This document shows, piece by piece, positions 52,141-61,492 of a stretch of 64,000 nt of DNA. The translations under genes and the position numbers were made by a program. Numbering within the stretch: the first letter of the stretch is position 1; each line of letters starts with the position of its first letter. The stretch covers positions 1 through 64,000 of the forward strand of contig DATFXM010000158.1 in NCBI GenBank assembly GCA_035315885.1, given 5' to 3'. The notes below the pieces were generated by a model, which saw nothing but the letters and a program-made list of their open reading frames with translations, ran no database searches and was not told the DNA's origin. This stretch comes from DATFXM01 sp035315885. Its GTDB lineage: Bacteria > Acidobacteriota > Blastocatellia > UBA7656.

Positions 52141-53988
52141 ATGGCTTACATTTCAAGAATCAATAGGAGGAAGCAAAGAGAGGCTCAACAGGCGCAGCAA
52201 AACCGGCGAGAAATTGTAGCCGCCCAGCTCAACAGGCGAGACCTGATGAAGCTGGGGCTGCTTACCAGCGCCGGCTACTTGATCCCGGTGAAGGGCCTGA
52301 GCGCAAGACCGCTCAACTCGGCAGGATTCTATTACGACAACATCTGCCAGAGTCCGGCGACTTCCGCGTTCACTGAGGCCTTCACACCGATGCAGGTCAA
52401 GCAGCCTGAGACCTCCCCGCTTACGCCCACCCCCACTGTTGCTCCCAACAATGCGGCGGGCGAGGGCCGCACGCGGGACCATCAGGTGGTAACCAGCCCG
52501 TTTCCCCCGACTAAGCAATACCGGATAGTCCAGCAAGAAACTCAGACAAGCGTACATGCGGGCTTGCCGGTGCAAACGTTGTGGGGCTTCGACGGAAAGG
52601 TACCTGGCCCCCTCTACATCGCCAGGTACGGAGAGCCCATCATAGTCCGCAACGTTAATGCGCTGCCGGCCAACAACGGCGGATTTGGTATCAATCAAGT
52701 CAGCACGCACTTGCACAATGGTCACACGCCTTCCGAGAGCGACGGATTTCCGTGTGATTACTTTCCAAACCCACAGAACCCGGCGATAGCCAACGCGTTT
52801 TTCTACGACCAGTACTATCCCAACGTGCTGGCCGGCTTTGCGTCCACGCACCAGCCCAACGGCGACATAAACGAAGCGATGAGTTCGCTTTGGTACCACG
52901 ACCATCGCGTAGACTTCACGTCTCAGAATGTCTACAAGGGACTTGCTGGGATGTTCAACCTTTACAACTCTTTTGACACGGGAGACGAGACGACCGGGTT
53001 CAGGCTCCCGGGAGTTCCGAACCCCACCACCGGCGTGCCGGATTTCGACGTCAACATGATCTTTGCCGACAGATGCTTTGACCAGGCCGGGCTGCTGTTC
53101 TTTGATCTGTTCAACCTGGACGGCATCCTCGGAGACAAGTTCCTGGTGAACGGAAAGATTCAACCGGTGATGCACGTGCACCCGCGGAGGTATCGATTCC
53201 GCTGGCTCAACGGCGGACCGTCGCGCTTTTATCAATTCTTCCTCACCGACCTCACCAACCTGAATGGACACAATCTGTTTTGGCAGATTTCGAACGACGG
53301 CAATCTTCTGCCCAGCCCGGTCAGCGTGGAAAGCGTGCGGCTCGGCGTGGCAGAGCGAGCCGATGTGATTATCGATTTTGCTCCGCTTGCGGGAAAGACG
53401 CTGTTTTTGGAAAACCGATTGGAGCAAACCGATGGGCGAGGACCGACCGGGAACGTCAAGGCTGCGGGTCAGGGCGACAGTGTGCTAAAGATCATAGTTG
53501 ATCTTCAAACAGTCGCCGATAACAGCGTTGACCCCGCGACTCACCCTCAGTACTACACGTTGCCGAGCACTGCCGGGACGGTGCGAGTCACCCGGACTTT
53601 CAAGTTTGAGAGAGGCAACGGCCAGTGGCAGATAAACGGACAATTCTTTGATTGTAACCAGGTCCGGTTCAGGGTGCAGCAGAACTCGATCGAGCAGTGG
53701 ATACTGCAAAACAGCTCCGGCGGCTGGGAGCACCCGATCCACATTCACTTCGAAGAGTTCCAGACGCTGCTGATCAATGGGTCACCTCCGACGAACTCAC
53801 CGCTTGTTCAAACAGGCCGAAAGGACGTGATCAGGCTGGAGCACAATACTGAAGTCAAACTCTTTTTCCGCTTCCGCGACTTCCTGGGTCGCTACCCCAT
53901 GCACTGTCACAACACGATTCACGAGGATCACGCGATGATGCTGAGGTGGGACCTCGCTACGGTTGGTGACACGAAACAAACGCCATGA
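52141..53988 (+). CDS. Exported multicopper oxidase
   Basis: A 615-residue multicopper oxidase with a Tat-type signal (NRRDLMKLGLL at about 31-41). The copper ligands are in THLHNGH, LWYHDHRV, HPIHIHFEEF and YPMHCHNTIHEDH, in the order expected of a CotA/CueO-like enzyme that reduces oxygen while oxidising phenols, metals or bilirubin-like substrates. GGAGGA lies just before ATG 52141. The two following genes are co-transcribed. Confidence 0.92.
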   Translation: MAYISRINRRKQREAQQAQQNRREIVAAQLNRRDLMKLGLLTSAGYLIPVKGLSARPLNSAGFYYDNICQSPATSAFTEAFTPMQVKQPETSPLTPTPTVAPNNAAGEGRTRDHQVVTSPFPPTKQYRIVQQETQTSVHAGLPVQTLWGFDGKVPGPLYIARYGEPIIVRNVNALPANNGGFGINQVSTHLHNGHTPSESDGFPCDYFPNPQNPAIANAFFYDQYYPNVLAGFASTHQPNGDINEAMSSLWYHDHRVDFTSQNVYKGLAGMFNLYNSFDTGDETTGFRLPGVPNPTTGVPDFDVNMIFADRCFDQAGLLFFDLFNLDGILGDKFLVNGKIQPVMHVHPRRYRFRWLNGGPSRFYQFFLTDLTNLNGHNLFWQISNDGNLLPSPVSVESVRLGVAERADVIIDFAPLAGKTLFLENRLEQTDGRGPTGNVKAAGQGDSVLKIIVDLQTVADNSVDPATHPQYYTLPSTAGTVRVTRTFKFERGNGQWQINGQFFDCNQVRFRVQQNSIEQWILQNSSGGWEHPIHIHFEEFQTLLINGSPPTNSPLVQTGRKDVIRLEHNTEVKLFFRFRDFLGRYPMHCHNTIHEDHAMMLRWDLATVGDTKQTP

Positions 53989-54017
53989 GCCACTGACTAG
54001 AAAGGAGATGCCAATCC

Positions 54018-54677
54018 ATGAAGAGCACAAATCGAAGAGAACTGATCGCGATGCTCGGGGCGGCCCCCTTTGTTGGGTCAGGGGCCCGGAGCTACGACCG
54101 CGAGTTCAACCCCGGCGCCTTGTCATCGCGAGACGTGATTCGGGATCGATATTTTCCAAACGTCGTCCTGACAACTCACGAAGGCCGGAAGGTCCGGTTT
54201 TACGACGACCTGGTCAAAGACAAGATCGTCACCATCAACATGATGTTTACAGATTGTGACGGCGTTTGTCCGGGCATCACCGCCAACCTGGTGAAGGTCC
54301 AAAAGGCACTGGGCAAACGTGTCGGTCGCGACATCTTCATGTACTCGATCACGCTCAAGCCTGAGCAGGACTCGCCAAAAGCGCTGAAGGAGTACGCGAA
54401 GATGCACGGCGTCGAACCTGGCTGGACATTTCTGACCGGTGAAGCCAAAGACATCGAAACGCTGCGGCGAAAACTTGGTTTCACCAACCCCGACCGCAAA
54501 CTCGACGCCGACAAATCACAACACATTGGAATGGTCCGATACGGCAATGAGGCGCTTGAGCGCTGGGGGGCGTGTCCGGGACTTGCCAACGCGAGTTGGA
54601 TCGTCGAGTCAATCCTGTTTGTGGACTGGCCCCCAAAGACCAACGCTCGGCTGGGCGAGAAAGGAGCACGCAAATGA
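54018..54677 (+). CDS. SCO1/SenC-family copper chaperone
   Basis: A 219-residue thioredoxin-fold protein that delivers copper or acts as a thiol reductant. The copper motif is C80-C84 (DCDGVCPG) with His169 (SQHIGM). It has a Tat-like N-terminus (NRRELIAMLG). It follows the oxidase by 29 bases and overlaps the next start by 4 bases (ATGA at 54674-54677). Metallation of the oxidase is the likely role. Confidence 0.9.
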   Translation: MKSTNRRELIAMLGAAPFVGSGARSYDREFNPGALSSRDVIRDRYFPNVVLTTHEGRKVRFYDDLVKDKIVTINMMFTDCDGVCPGITANLVKVQKALGKRVGRDIFMYSITLKPEQDSPKALKEYAKMHGVEPGWTFLTGEAKDIETLRRKLGFTNPDRKLDADKSQHIGMVRYGNEALERWGACPGLANASWIVESILFVDWPPKTNARLGEKGARK

Positions 54678-55636
54678 AAAGATGTCTTTTGCAATGCAGC
54701 TTGTTCATCCTTCTGACATTGCCTATCAACGGGCTGGCTTTCGGGGTCATCGGGCAAGCGACCGGCAGTCAGGTGACCACCGCACAGACCAGGTCGTTTG
54801 GCGTCGGCGATGGACCTGAGGCGATTGTCTTTGACGGAGCAAACGTCTGGGTCGCAAACCAGTTCAGCAACACCGTTACAAAGGTCAGAGCGAGCGACGG
54901 CGCGGTCCTCGGATCGTTTGCGGTCGGCAACCGCCCCATCGCTCTGACATTTGATGGATCAAACGTATGGGTTGCCAACTACGTGAGCAACTCAGTTACG
55001 ATTCTGCGATCCAGCAACGGCGGATCAGTCGGAACGATCGCCACCGGAGAGGGTCCTGGCGGACTGTTCTACGACGGCAACAACGTCTGGATCGCTAACC
55101 GCAAGGGCAACTCGGTGAACAAAGTGAATGCCAGGACCAGGACCACGCTCGGTACCTACGACGTAGGCACCAGGCCGATCGCCATCGCCTCAGATGGAAC
55201 GAACATCTGGGTGACAAACAGTGAAAGCAACAACGTCACCAAACTGAGCGCAACCGACGGAACAAACCTCGGAACGTTTGCGGTTGGCAAGGGACCGTTC
55301 GGAATCGCTTGCGACGGATCGAACATCTGGGTCGCAAACTTTTTCAGCCAGACGGTGAGTAAGCTGGCCAGTGACGGGACTACGCTTGGGACGTTCTCCG
55401 TCGGGGATGGGCCAGCCGGCGTGACGTTCGCCGGTTCATTCATTTGGGTCGTGAACAACGGAAGCAGCACCGTGTCCAAGATCCAGGTGAGCGATGGAAC
55501 GGTAATCAAGACCTTCTCGGTCGGGAGAGCTCCTTATGGTGTCGTGTTCGACGGTACCAATCTTTGGGTCGCAAGCAGCAGCACCGCGTCGATCTCAAAG
55601 ATAAGCCCGACCGCCAATACTCAAGCAGTACCGTAG
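54674..55636 (+). CDS. Seven-bladed YVTN-type beta-propeller protein
   Basis: A 320-residue exported protein (signal peptide CLLQCSLFILLTLPIN region). Seven repeats of about 42 residues carry the NVWVANxxSNTVTKL core and begin with VGxxP-type turns (FGVGDGPEAI through FSVGRAPYGV), so one closed seven-bladed propeller is expected. Starts at ATG 54674. Its place in the copper operon suggests a binding or scaffolding partner of the oxidase. Confidence 0.87.
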   Translation: MKRCLLQCSLFILLTLPINGLAFGVIGQATGSQVTTAQTRSFGVGDGPEAIVFDGANVWVANQFSNTVTKVRASDGAVLGSFAVGNRPIALTFDGSNVWVANYVSNSVTILRSSNGGSVGTIATGEGPGGLFYDGNNVWIANRKGNSVNKVNARTRTTLGTYDVGTRPIAIASDGTNIWVTNSESNNVTKLSATDGTNLGTFAVGKGPFGIACDGSNIWVANFFSQTVSKLASDGTTLGTFSVGDGPAGVTFAGSFIWVVNNGSSTVSKIQVSDGTVIKTFSVGRAPYGVVFDGTNLWVASSSTASISKISPTANTQAVP

Positions 55637-55803
55637 ACCGTCAGCAACAGGTTTTCGGATTGAAATATCGGGGACTGAGTCTCCGATCAAAGAAGAGGAC
55701 TCGAAGTCAAGAAAGCAGAGGTAGAGGTAGCGGTGGTGATGCTCCCCGCTACCTCAATTTTTTGGCAAAGGGTCAGCCGCTGCGGCGTAACTGATCTCCG
55801 CGG

Positions 55804-56334
55804 CTACGCCGAGGCGTCACTACTCGCGATGTTCTTACGACCTATGTTCTGAGTCAACTCGGCAAGTTTAAGCCTGTCGAGCTTGTCAATTGGCAACGAG
55901 CAAAACAGCTCGATGCGACGCTGCAACAGGAGAGCAGCCTGTCTGAACTCACGAAATATCTGCTCATCGCCCCTTGTTGCAAGTGCCGGATCAGGAACAC
56001 CCCAATGCGCAACTATGGGTTGACCGCGCCAAACCGGACAGCTATCGCGGGCGTTATCACAAACAGTGATCACAAAATCAAACTGAACACGACCCAGGAA
56101 CTCATCACACGACTTGCTTCGCGCGTCGCTAGCGTCAATATGATAGAGATCCTTGAGGACTCGAATAGCGTATGGGTTGACTGTCCCAGTCGGCTCAGTG
56201 CCGGCGCTAAACGACTCGAAGCGGTTACCTCCGATGCGCCGAATCAGGTATTCACCGAGGATGCTGCGTGCAGAATTGCCCGTGCACAAAAACAAGATCT
56301 TGTGTGGCGTCGCTCTCTTAATTGCGTTCGTCAT
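55804..56334 (-). CDS. arsC: Low-molecular-weight phosphatase-type arsenate reductase
   Basis: A 176-residue protein with the P-loop CTGNSAR (C17 to R23) and the late VCDNARDSCPVWRG, as in ArsC arsenate reductases of the phosphatase fold. Second and third catalytic cysteines (CDNARDSC) fit the thioredoxin-coupled type. No arsR, arsB or acr3 is nearby. A protein tyrosine phosphatase is the alternative. Confidence 0.88.
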   Translation of the reverse strand: MTNAIKRATPHKILFLCTGNSARSILGEYLIRRIGGNRFESFSAGTEPTGTVNPYAIRVLKDLYHIDASDARSKSCDEFLGRVQFDFVITVCDNARDSCPVWRGQPIVAHWGVPDPALATRGDEQIFREFRQAALLLQRRIELFCSLPIDKLDRLKLAELTQNIGRKNIASSDASA

Positions 56335-56540
56335 AGGCCAATTCCTCCGTCGCCGTTTCCACCTCTTTGAAATGTAACTGTCTCGTTAATCCTAACCATT
56401 CAAAATGCGCATAAACCCGCCAGTCCGCGCACTCTCTGTGCGCCATAATAACTCCGAAGTTTTCACTTCTGTTTTGATTTTTTGGGTGCAAGAGTTGCTC
56501 AAGTCTTACTCGACCCGCCCGCCATCAACCACCCCTCAAG

Positions 56541-56570
56541 TTGACAATCTGGAGTCGCCGGTCGCATAGT
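56541..56570 (+). promoter_or_regulatory. Candidate promoter before the 56685 gene
   Basis: TTGACA at 56541-56546 and CATAGT at 56565-56570 with an 18-base spacer, leaving a leader of about 110 bases. The 56335-56684 gap holds no other feature that I can support. Confidence 0.4.
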
Positions 56571-56684
56571 GCTTGCGCTTGCGGGCCTCCTGGAGCCACG
56601 GGTTCCGACGGTTGGAGGATCCGCGAAACGGTTAACGGCGCCGCCGAAAAAGAGCGCCCGATGAAACAAAGGAGGAATGTAAGC

Positions 56685-57122
56685 ATGTCGGCATCTACTA
56701 AGGTCATATTTCGTATCGGCAACAAACCTCTCCGATTTAAAGGCGTGCTGCTTGGCGAGTCGTCGATCTGCGACGAGGACGATACAGGTTGCTACACTCG
56801 CGTCCGCCTGTTCAAGAGTGAGGGTGGAAGCTTGATTTGGGCTTGGGATCTGTCCGAAAGCGACGAACCGACCGACGAAGAGCTTATGCGGGCAGACGCG
56901 CTCGTCGTCGATGTTAATGCGATTTACAGTTTTTCCGGTCCAGAGGATTTGAATGGTGACGTCGCTCGGCGCTCGGCGACTCCATCTGAGTTGGCGCATA
57001 TGGCGTGGGAAAAGCGGCCAAGGGAAAACGCCAGATTAGTTGAGGCGAGCACACGGGCCTTTCACGAGGCAGCCAAGGTGGACGACTCAGTAGCGGCCGC
57101 GCTGTACGAGGAGGTCCAGTAA
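56685..57122 (+). CDS. Small cytosolic protein of unknown function
   Basis: A 145-residue protein with no signal peptide or membrane segment. It begins with a beta-rich part (STKVIFRIGNKPLRFKGVLLG) and ends with an acidic helical part. GGAGG lies 9 bases before ATG 56685, a strong ribosome site. No family is recognised. It precedes the structured region and terminator near 57.2 kb. Confidence 0.7.
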   Translation: MSASTKVIFRIGNKPLRFKGVLLGESSICDEDDTGCYTRVRLFKSEGGSLIWAWDLSESDEPTDEELMRADALVVDVNAIYSFSGPEDLNGDVARRSATPSELAHMAWEKRPRENARLVEASTRAFHEAAKVDDSVAAALYEEVQ

Positions 57123-57199
57123 AAGGGCCGAGTCAACGGGCCATCAAACCAGGAACACACTACGAGGCCATTGCCCGGTCAAAAGAGCTTCTGAAAAGC

Positions 57200-57231
57200 G
57201 ATGACGCTCGGCGTGTAGTCTCAGCGTCATC
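57200..57231. ncRNA. Structured non-coding segment
   Basis: GATGACGCT at 57200-57208 and AGCGTCATC at 57223-57231 form a perfect 9-bp hairpin with a 14-base loop. It is followed by the word GGGAAGCC twice and then the terminator. Whether it is a small RNA, a riboswitch or a 3' UTR structure is not known. Confidence 0.35.
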
Positions 57232-57272
57232 ATAAGTGGGAAGCCGCTAACTGAATAGCTGAAGGCTCTGGG

Positions 57273-57306
57273 AAGCCCGCCGATCCCCTTTCGGATCGGC
57301 GGGCTT
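57273..57306 (+). terminator. Strong intrinsic terminator
   Basis: A perfect 14-bp stem AAGCCCGCCGATCC / GGATCGGCGGGCTT around the 6-base loop CCTTTC, followed by TCGTTTT. It lies about 150 bases after the stop at 57122 and about 190 before the next gene. Confidence 0.85.
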
Positions 57307-57345
57307 TCGTTTTGACTGCAATCGATGGAGAAGTTGTGGGCCAGA

Positions 57346-57515
57346 TTTGCCATTGGATCTGTCAACTCTTTGCCATTGGATCTGTCGAACTACACTTGTG
57401 GTTCTTCGTAACCTGCAGTCCTCCCCCCTGAATTGGACGGGTGGGATTGGCCGGTAATTGGCTCTTTACTTCGACGCAAATCACAGTAGAATTGGCCTAT
57501 GACTATGGGCCAATT
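57346..57515. promoter_or_regulatory. Candidate MocR/PdxR-type operator region and promoter
   Basis: An 18-base sequence (TTTGCCATTGGATCTGTC) occurs at 57346-57363 and again at 57369-57386, two helical turns apart. AATTGG-type sites follow at 57431, 57446, 57456 and 57490 and an inverted GGCCAATT at 57508. A -10 box TAGAAT at 57487-57492, with TTTACT 16 bases upstream, is only 6 bases before ATG 57499, so the transcript may be leaderless. Confidence 0.5.
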
Positions 57516-59139
57516 GTCAGACGCCGCGGCGATGTTCAATGACCTCGAACTCGACCGGAAGAGTCGGATTCCGGCTTATGTACAGATTGCCGCGCACGTC
57601 CGGAATAAAATGATCGGCGGCGTCCTTAAGATCGGCGATCGACTTCCCCCTAATCGAGAACTCGCCCGAAGACTCGAAGTGCACCGCACCACCGTGACTA
57701 CAGCTTATGCAGAGCTTGAGGCCGATGGGCTCATTAGCTCTCAGGTCGGCCGAGGCACTTTTGTTTCAGCCCTGCCCGCTCCTTCGGCGACGACGATCAT
57801 GGCGGGAGCTTTCGTCAGAGGTATCTCGAGGCGCAGTGAAGCCGCTCCCAGCACAGGCGCAAGTCTTGTCGCGGCTGCGTCCTCGTCTACGCCGGTGAAG
57901 CCTTCGCCGATGAATTGGAGCGCCATTCTGTTGCCGGTCCAGCGCGATCGCTGGCTGAGCGGGCTCCTGCACTCCTCCAGCGAACGCGATGTCATTTCGT
58001 TCGCACATGGCTTGCCGGAGTCTTCGCTGTTTCCGACTGACGATTTCAGGCGTTCCGTAGATCGCGTCCTCCGAAGAGAAGGACAGGCTCTGCTGCAACT
58101 CGGTGCCACAAGTGGCTATGCACCTCTTCTCGAGTTTCTTTGTTCGAACATGGCTCGCGATGGCATCAACGTCAGACCCGACGAAGTGCTGATAACCAAC
58201 GGATGCCAGCAGTCACTCGATTTGATCCGCCGAATTCTGGTGGGCGAAGGCGACGAGATCGCAATAGAAGAACCGACGTATCCCGGTGCGATAAGCGTCT
58301 TCTGCTCCACCGGCAGCCGCTACGCCACGATACCGGTGAGCGCGGCCGGAATGGATTTGACTGTCCTTGAAGACGTGCTGATGCAGCGCAGGCCAAAACT
58401 CATCTACACCGTCCCCACTTTTCACAATCCAACTGGGGTGACGATGAGCCTGAGCGCGCGAAGAAGGCTCCTGGAGCTTGCTGTGCGTTACAGGGTGCCG
58501 ATAATCGAAGACGACATCTATCGCGAGCTTCACTACGAAGGTCCGATGCTTCCCTCGCTCAAGGCCCTCGATCAGCACGACGTTGTAATCTCGATAAACA
58601 GTTTTTCAAAAGTCGGTTTTCCAGGTCTCAGAGTTGGATGGATAGCCGCGCCTCGCATCGTCGTCCAGCATTTGAACATCGCAAAACAGAACTCGGATCT
58701 TCACGCCAGTCTCCTGACCCAGGCGGCGATCTTCGAGTTCTCGCGTCACGGACTCTTGGCCAAACACATTCGCAAGGTTAGGAAGGAGTACGCGACGCGT
58801 CGTGACCTGATGATTGGGGCGATGGAGAAGCATTTCCCCGCGGGAGTGCGATGGAACAAGCCGCTCGGCGGAATGGCGATTTGGGTGAACCTGCCTGAAC
58901 AACTGACTGCGGGTGAAGTGCTGATGCACTCGGCTGAACGCGGGGTCGTGTTCAGCCCCGGAGAACATTTCTTTACCGCTGTACAGCGGCACAATTCGCT
59001 GCGGCTGTGCTTCACGATGGCCAGCCCCGCGAAGATCGAAGAGGGCGTGAAACGCCTCGGAGCGATCATCAAAGACCGGTTGAGCGTTAACAGGAAGACA
59101 AAGGCGCGCAGAACGGCAAGCTTGAGGGCGCTTGTGTAG
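57499..59139 (+). CDS. MocR/PdxR-type regulator (GntR HTH plus aminotransferase domain)
   Basis: A 546-residue fusion. Residues 22-90 form a GntR winged helix (PAYVQIAAHVRNKM, LPPNRELARRLEV). A ~60-residue linker follows, then a fold type I aminotransferase domain with lysine K371 in SFSKVGFPGLRVGW and THE NPTGV-type turn before it. MocR proteins use PLP as effector, and PdxR members activate pdxST while repressing themselves. This one lies upstream of pdxS and pdxT on the same strand, which supports a PdxR role. The 80-base gap to the next gene allows co-transcription. Confidence 0.88.
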   Translation: MTMGQLSDAAAMFNDLELDRKSRIPAYVQIAAHVRNKMIGGVLKIGDRLPPNRELARRLEVHRTTVTTAYAELEADGLISSQVGRGTFVSALPAPSATTIMAGAFVRGISRRSEAAPSTGASLVAAASSSTPVKPSPMNWSAILLPVQRDRWLSGLLHSSSERDVISFAHGLPESSLFPTDDFRRSVDRVLRREGQALLQLGATSGYAPLLEFLCSNMARDGINVRPDEVLITNGCQQSLDLIRRILVGEGDEIAIEEPTYPGAISVFCSTGSRYATIPVSAAGMDLTVLEDVLMQRRPKLIYTVPTFHNPTGVTMSLSARRRLLELAVRYRVPIIEDDIYRELHYEGPMLPSLKALDQHDVVISINSFSKVGFPGLRVGWIAAPRIVVQHLNIAKQNSDLHASLLTQAAIFEFSRHGLLAKHIRKVRKEYATRRDLMIGAMEKHFPAGVRWNKPLGGMAIWVNLPEQLTAGEVLMHSAERGVVFSPGEHFFTAVQRHNSLRLCFTMASPAKIEEGVKRLGAIIKDRLSVNRKTKARRTASLRALV

Positions 59140-59219
59140 ACAAGTCGCAAGCGCTCGCATCGCAACGAGGTGTACTAATCAAAACCTTATGCTCGCAACC
59201 CGAGAGAAACGAGGACCGG

Positions 59220-60434
59220 ATGGTAACAAGGACGGCAGAAGCTTCTCGAGCTGATGGCTATCGATTCGCGACGCGGATGAGCCATATCAAATCCTCCGCG
59301 GTACGCGAAATACTGAAGTGCACCGAACGGCCTGAGATCATTTCCTTCGCTGGAGGTTTGCCCGCACCTGAATTGTTTCCAATTGATGCTTTGAATCACG
59401 CTCACGCACGGGTGTTTGCCGAGTCCGGCTCGGCAGCAATGCAGTACAGCACCACCGAAGGGTGGCTCCCTCTGCGCGAGTGGATCGCCGCGCGCCTCAC
59501 CACGAGAGGGATCAGGGCACATGCCGAGCGCACTCTTATAACCAGCGGCTCTCAGCAGGGGATTGATCTTGTCGGAAGAATTCTGCTGGACTCGGGCGAC
59601 ACGGTCATCGTCGAGAATCCCACTTACGTCGCGGCCCTGCAAACGTTCGGGGTATATCGCGCGCAGTTCTTGACGGTAGAAAGCGACGATGACGGCATGA
59701 GAGTCGATCAGGTTGAAAAGGCTCTGAGGACCTCACGTCCGAAGCTCATCTACGCCGTTCCGGATTTTCAGAATCCAAAAGGCACGACGTTGTCGCTTGC
59801 GCGCCGCCGCCGCCTGGTCGAGCTTGCGAGCAAGTATCGAGTGCCGATTCTGGAAGACGATCCATACGGGGAGCTGCGGTATCGTGGAACGGCGCTGCCG
59901 TCGCTGGCGTCGCTCGATCGCGATGGAATGGTTATCTACGCCAGCACGTTCTCAAAGACGATTAGTCCGGGAATGCGCATCGGCTGGGTCTGCGGTGCGG
60001 AAGAGATCGTAAAAGCGCTGGTGATCGCAAAGCAGAGCGCGGATCTGCATACATCGACAATCGAGCAGCGCGCAGCTGCACGTCTCTTGCAGGAGTTCGA
60101 GTACGACGAGCACGTGTCCCTCTTGCGAAAAGTATATGGTGAACGATCGCAGGCGATGATCTCGTCTATCGAAAAACACTTCCCGCGCGGCACAAGGTCT
60201 ACGAAACCGGAGGGCGGACTCTTTCTGTGGGTGGAGCTGCCTAAGGCGATCAGTGGCGAAGAGGTACTGACGGAGGCGCTGCATGAGAACGTGGCGTTTG
60301 TGCCGGGCGCGGCGTTTTTCGCCGAGAATCCGCCACACAACTTCATCCGTCTGAACTTTTCAAACAGCACACCCGAGAGGATCGACGAAGGAATTCAGCG
60401 CCTCAGCCGCGTGCTCAAGCGGAGGATGGCATGA
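59220..60434 (+). CDS. Fold type I PLP aminotransferase (2-aminoadipate/LysN-like)
   Basis: A 404-residue class I aminotransferase with lysine K246 in STFSKTISPGMRIGW. It is clearly paralogous to the aminotransferase half of the upstream regulator (LITSGSQQGIDLVGRILL in both places, differing slightly) but has no HTH. Members transfer amino groups among lysine, aromatic and branched-chain substrates. It overlaps the next gene by 4 bases. A dedicated product is not assigned. Confidence 0.88.
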   Translation: MVTRTAEASRADGYRFATRMSHIKSSAVREILKCTERPEIISFAGGLPAPELFPIDALNHAHARVFAESGSAAMQYSTTEGWLPLREWIAARLTTRGIRAHAERTLITSGSQQGIDLVGRILLDSGDTVIVENPTYVAALQTFGVYRAQFLTVESDDDGMRVDQVEKALRTSRPKLIYAVPDFQNPKGTTLSLARRRRLVELASKYRVPILEDDPYGELRYRGTALPSLASLDRDGMVIYASTFSKTISPGMRIGWVCGAEEIVKALVIAKQSADLHTSTIEQRAAARLLQEFEYDEHVSLLRKVYGERSQAMISSIEKHFPRGTRSTKPEGGLFLWVELPKAISGEEVLTEALHENVAFVPGAAFFAENPPHNFIRLNFSNSTPERIDEGIQRLSRVLKRRMA

Positions 60435-61357
60435 GCAATCACAGTTTTGTCATCGCGGATGTGTTCACCGATCGTCATTTCGGCGGAAATCAGCTTGCGG
60501 TGTTCACGGATGGATCGATGTTGGATACCGACACCATGCAGAACATCGCTCGCGAGATGAATTACTCGGAGACGACGTTCTTGCTGCCTCCGGAAAAGGG
60601 CGGCGACTATCGCGTAAGAATCTTCACTCCGGCCCACGAGCTTCCGTTTGCAGGTCATCCAATAGTAGGGACGGGTTTTGTTATCGCTGCGACGGGTCTT
60701 AAGCGGCTATCGTCGCCATCGACCGAGCTCAAGCTCGAAACTGGGGTCGGGATAATCAACGTCGACGTCGCGATCAAGGACGGAAAGCCGGGACACACGC
60801 GAATGAGTCAGCCGCTTCCCGAAGTGCGCGGCAGGTTTGAGGACACCGAACGGCTCGCCAAAGCGCTGGGGCTGGAGCGGTCCCGCATCGACTCGACGGA
60901 GCTGCCGGTTGAGCCGATCTACAACGGGATCGAAGTGTTAATCGTACCGGTCGATTCTCTCGCGTCGGTCAAGCGCCTCGAGATCGATGCGATGGCGCTC
61001 AGGCAAATCAGCAGTGAGGTCGGAGCTGAAACCGTTCTTGTGTTCACGCGCGAGACGGTGGAGCCTTCGAGCACTGTCCACTGTCGAGTTGCGGCGCCGG
61101 CTGCAGGAGTTTATGAGGACGCAGCTACCGGATCTGCCAATGGTCCGCTGGGTTACTACCTGGTTCGCCACAAGCTGGTAGATCTGAAGCCTACGACTTT
61201 AATTGTGAGCGAGCAGGGTTACGAGATGAAGCGTCCAAGCAAGCTCCACATCGAAGTCGATCTGGATACAAAAAGCGAGAGAGTGACCGCGGTGAGAGTT
61301 GGAGGCGGCGTAGTGATCAGTGGCCGCGGTGAAATAATTCTTGGTAGTGGCGCGTGA
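60431..61357 (+). CDS. PhzF-family isomerase
   Basis: A 308-residue two-domain isomerase of the PhzF/YddE family. FGGNQLAVF starts domain 1, E47 (NYSETTFLL) matches the conserved catalytic Glu, FAGHPIVGTG follows, and GSANGPLGYYL closes domain 2. Family members isomerise or reduce chorismate-like substrates; the specific reaction is unknown. It overlaps the aminotransferase by 4 bases, so the two are translationally coupled. Confidence 0.88.
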   Translation: MSNHSFVIADVFTDRHFGGNQLAVFTDGSMLDTDTMQNIAREMNYSETTFLLPPEKGGDYRVRIFTPAHELPFAGHPIVGTGFVIAATGLKRLSSPSTELKLETGVGIINVDVAIKDGKPGHTRMSQPLPEVRGRFEDTERLAKALGLERSRIDSTELPVEPIYNGIEVLIVPVDSLASVKRLEIDAMALRQISSEVGAETVLVFTRETVEPSSTVHCRVAAPAAGVYEDAATGSANGPLGYYLVRHKLVDLKPTTLIVSEQGYEMKRPSKLHIEVDLDTKSERVTAVRVGGGVVISGRGEIILGSGA

Positions 61358-61492
61358 CGGATGAATCGACACTGGCTGAGCGAGGGATCGTTGTCCCCGC
61401 GATTGCTGACAGACCGATTCGGGTTTCACGCAGAGTTTTATGCAAGGTTGCGCAAGACCGCAAAGGGTCCACTAGAAAGCGTGAGGTAGAAC

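Noticed and set aside
52153..53427. A 424-codon open frame on the minus strand inside the multicopper oxidase.
   Set aside because: It is the opposite-strand shadow of a gene with clear copper motifs, and its own translation is unlike any domain.
56499..56999. A 166-codon minus-strand frame over the small unknown protein.
   Set aside because: The plus-strand gene has a strong ribosome site and normal start; the reverse frame looks like a shadow.
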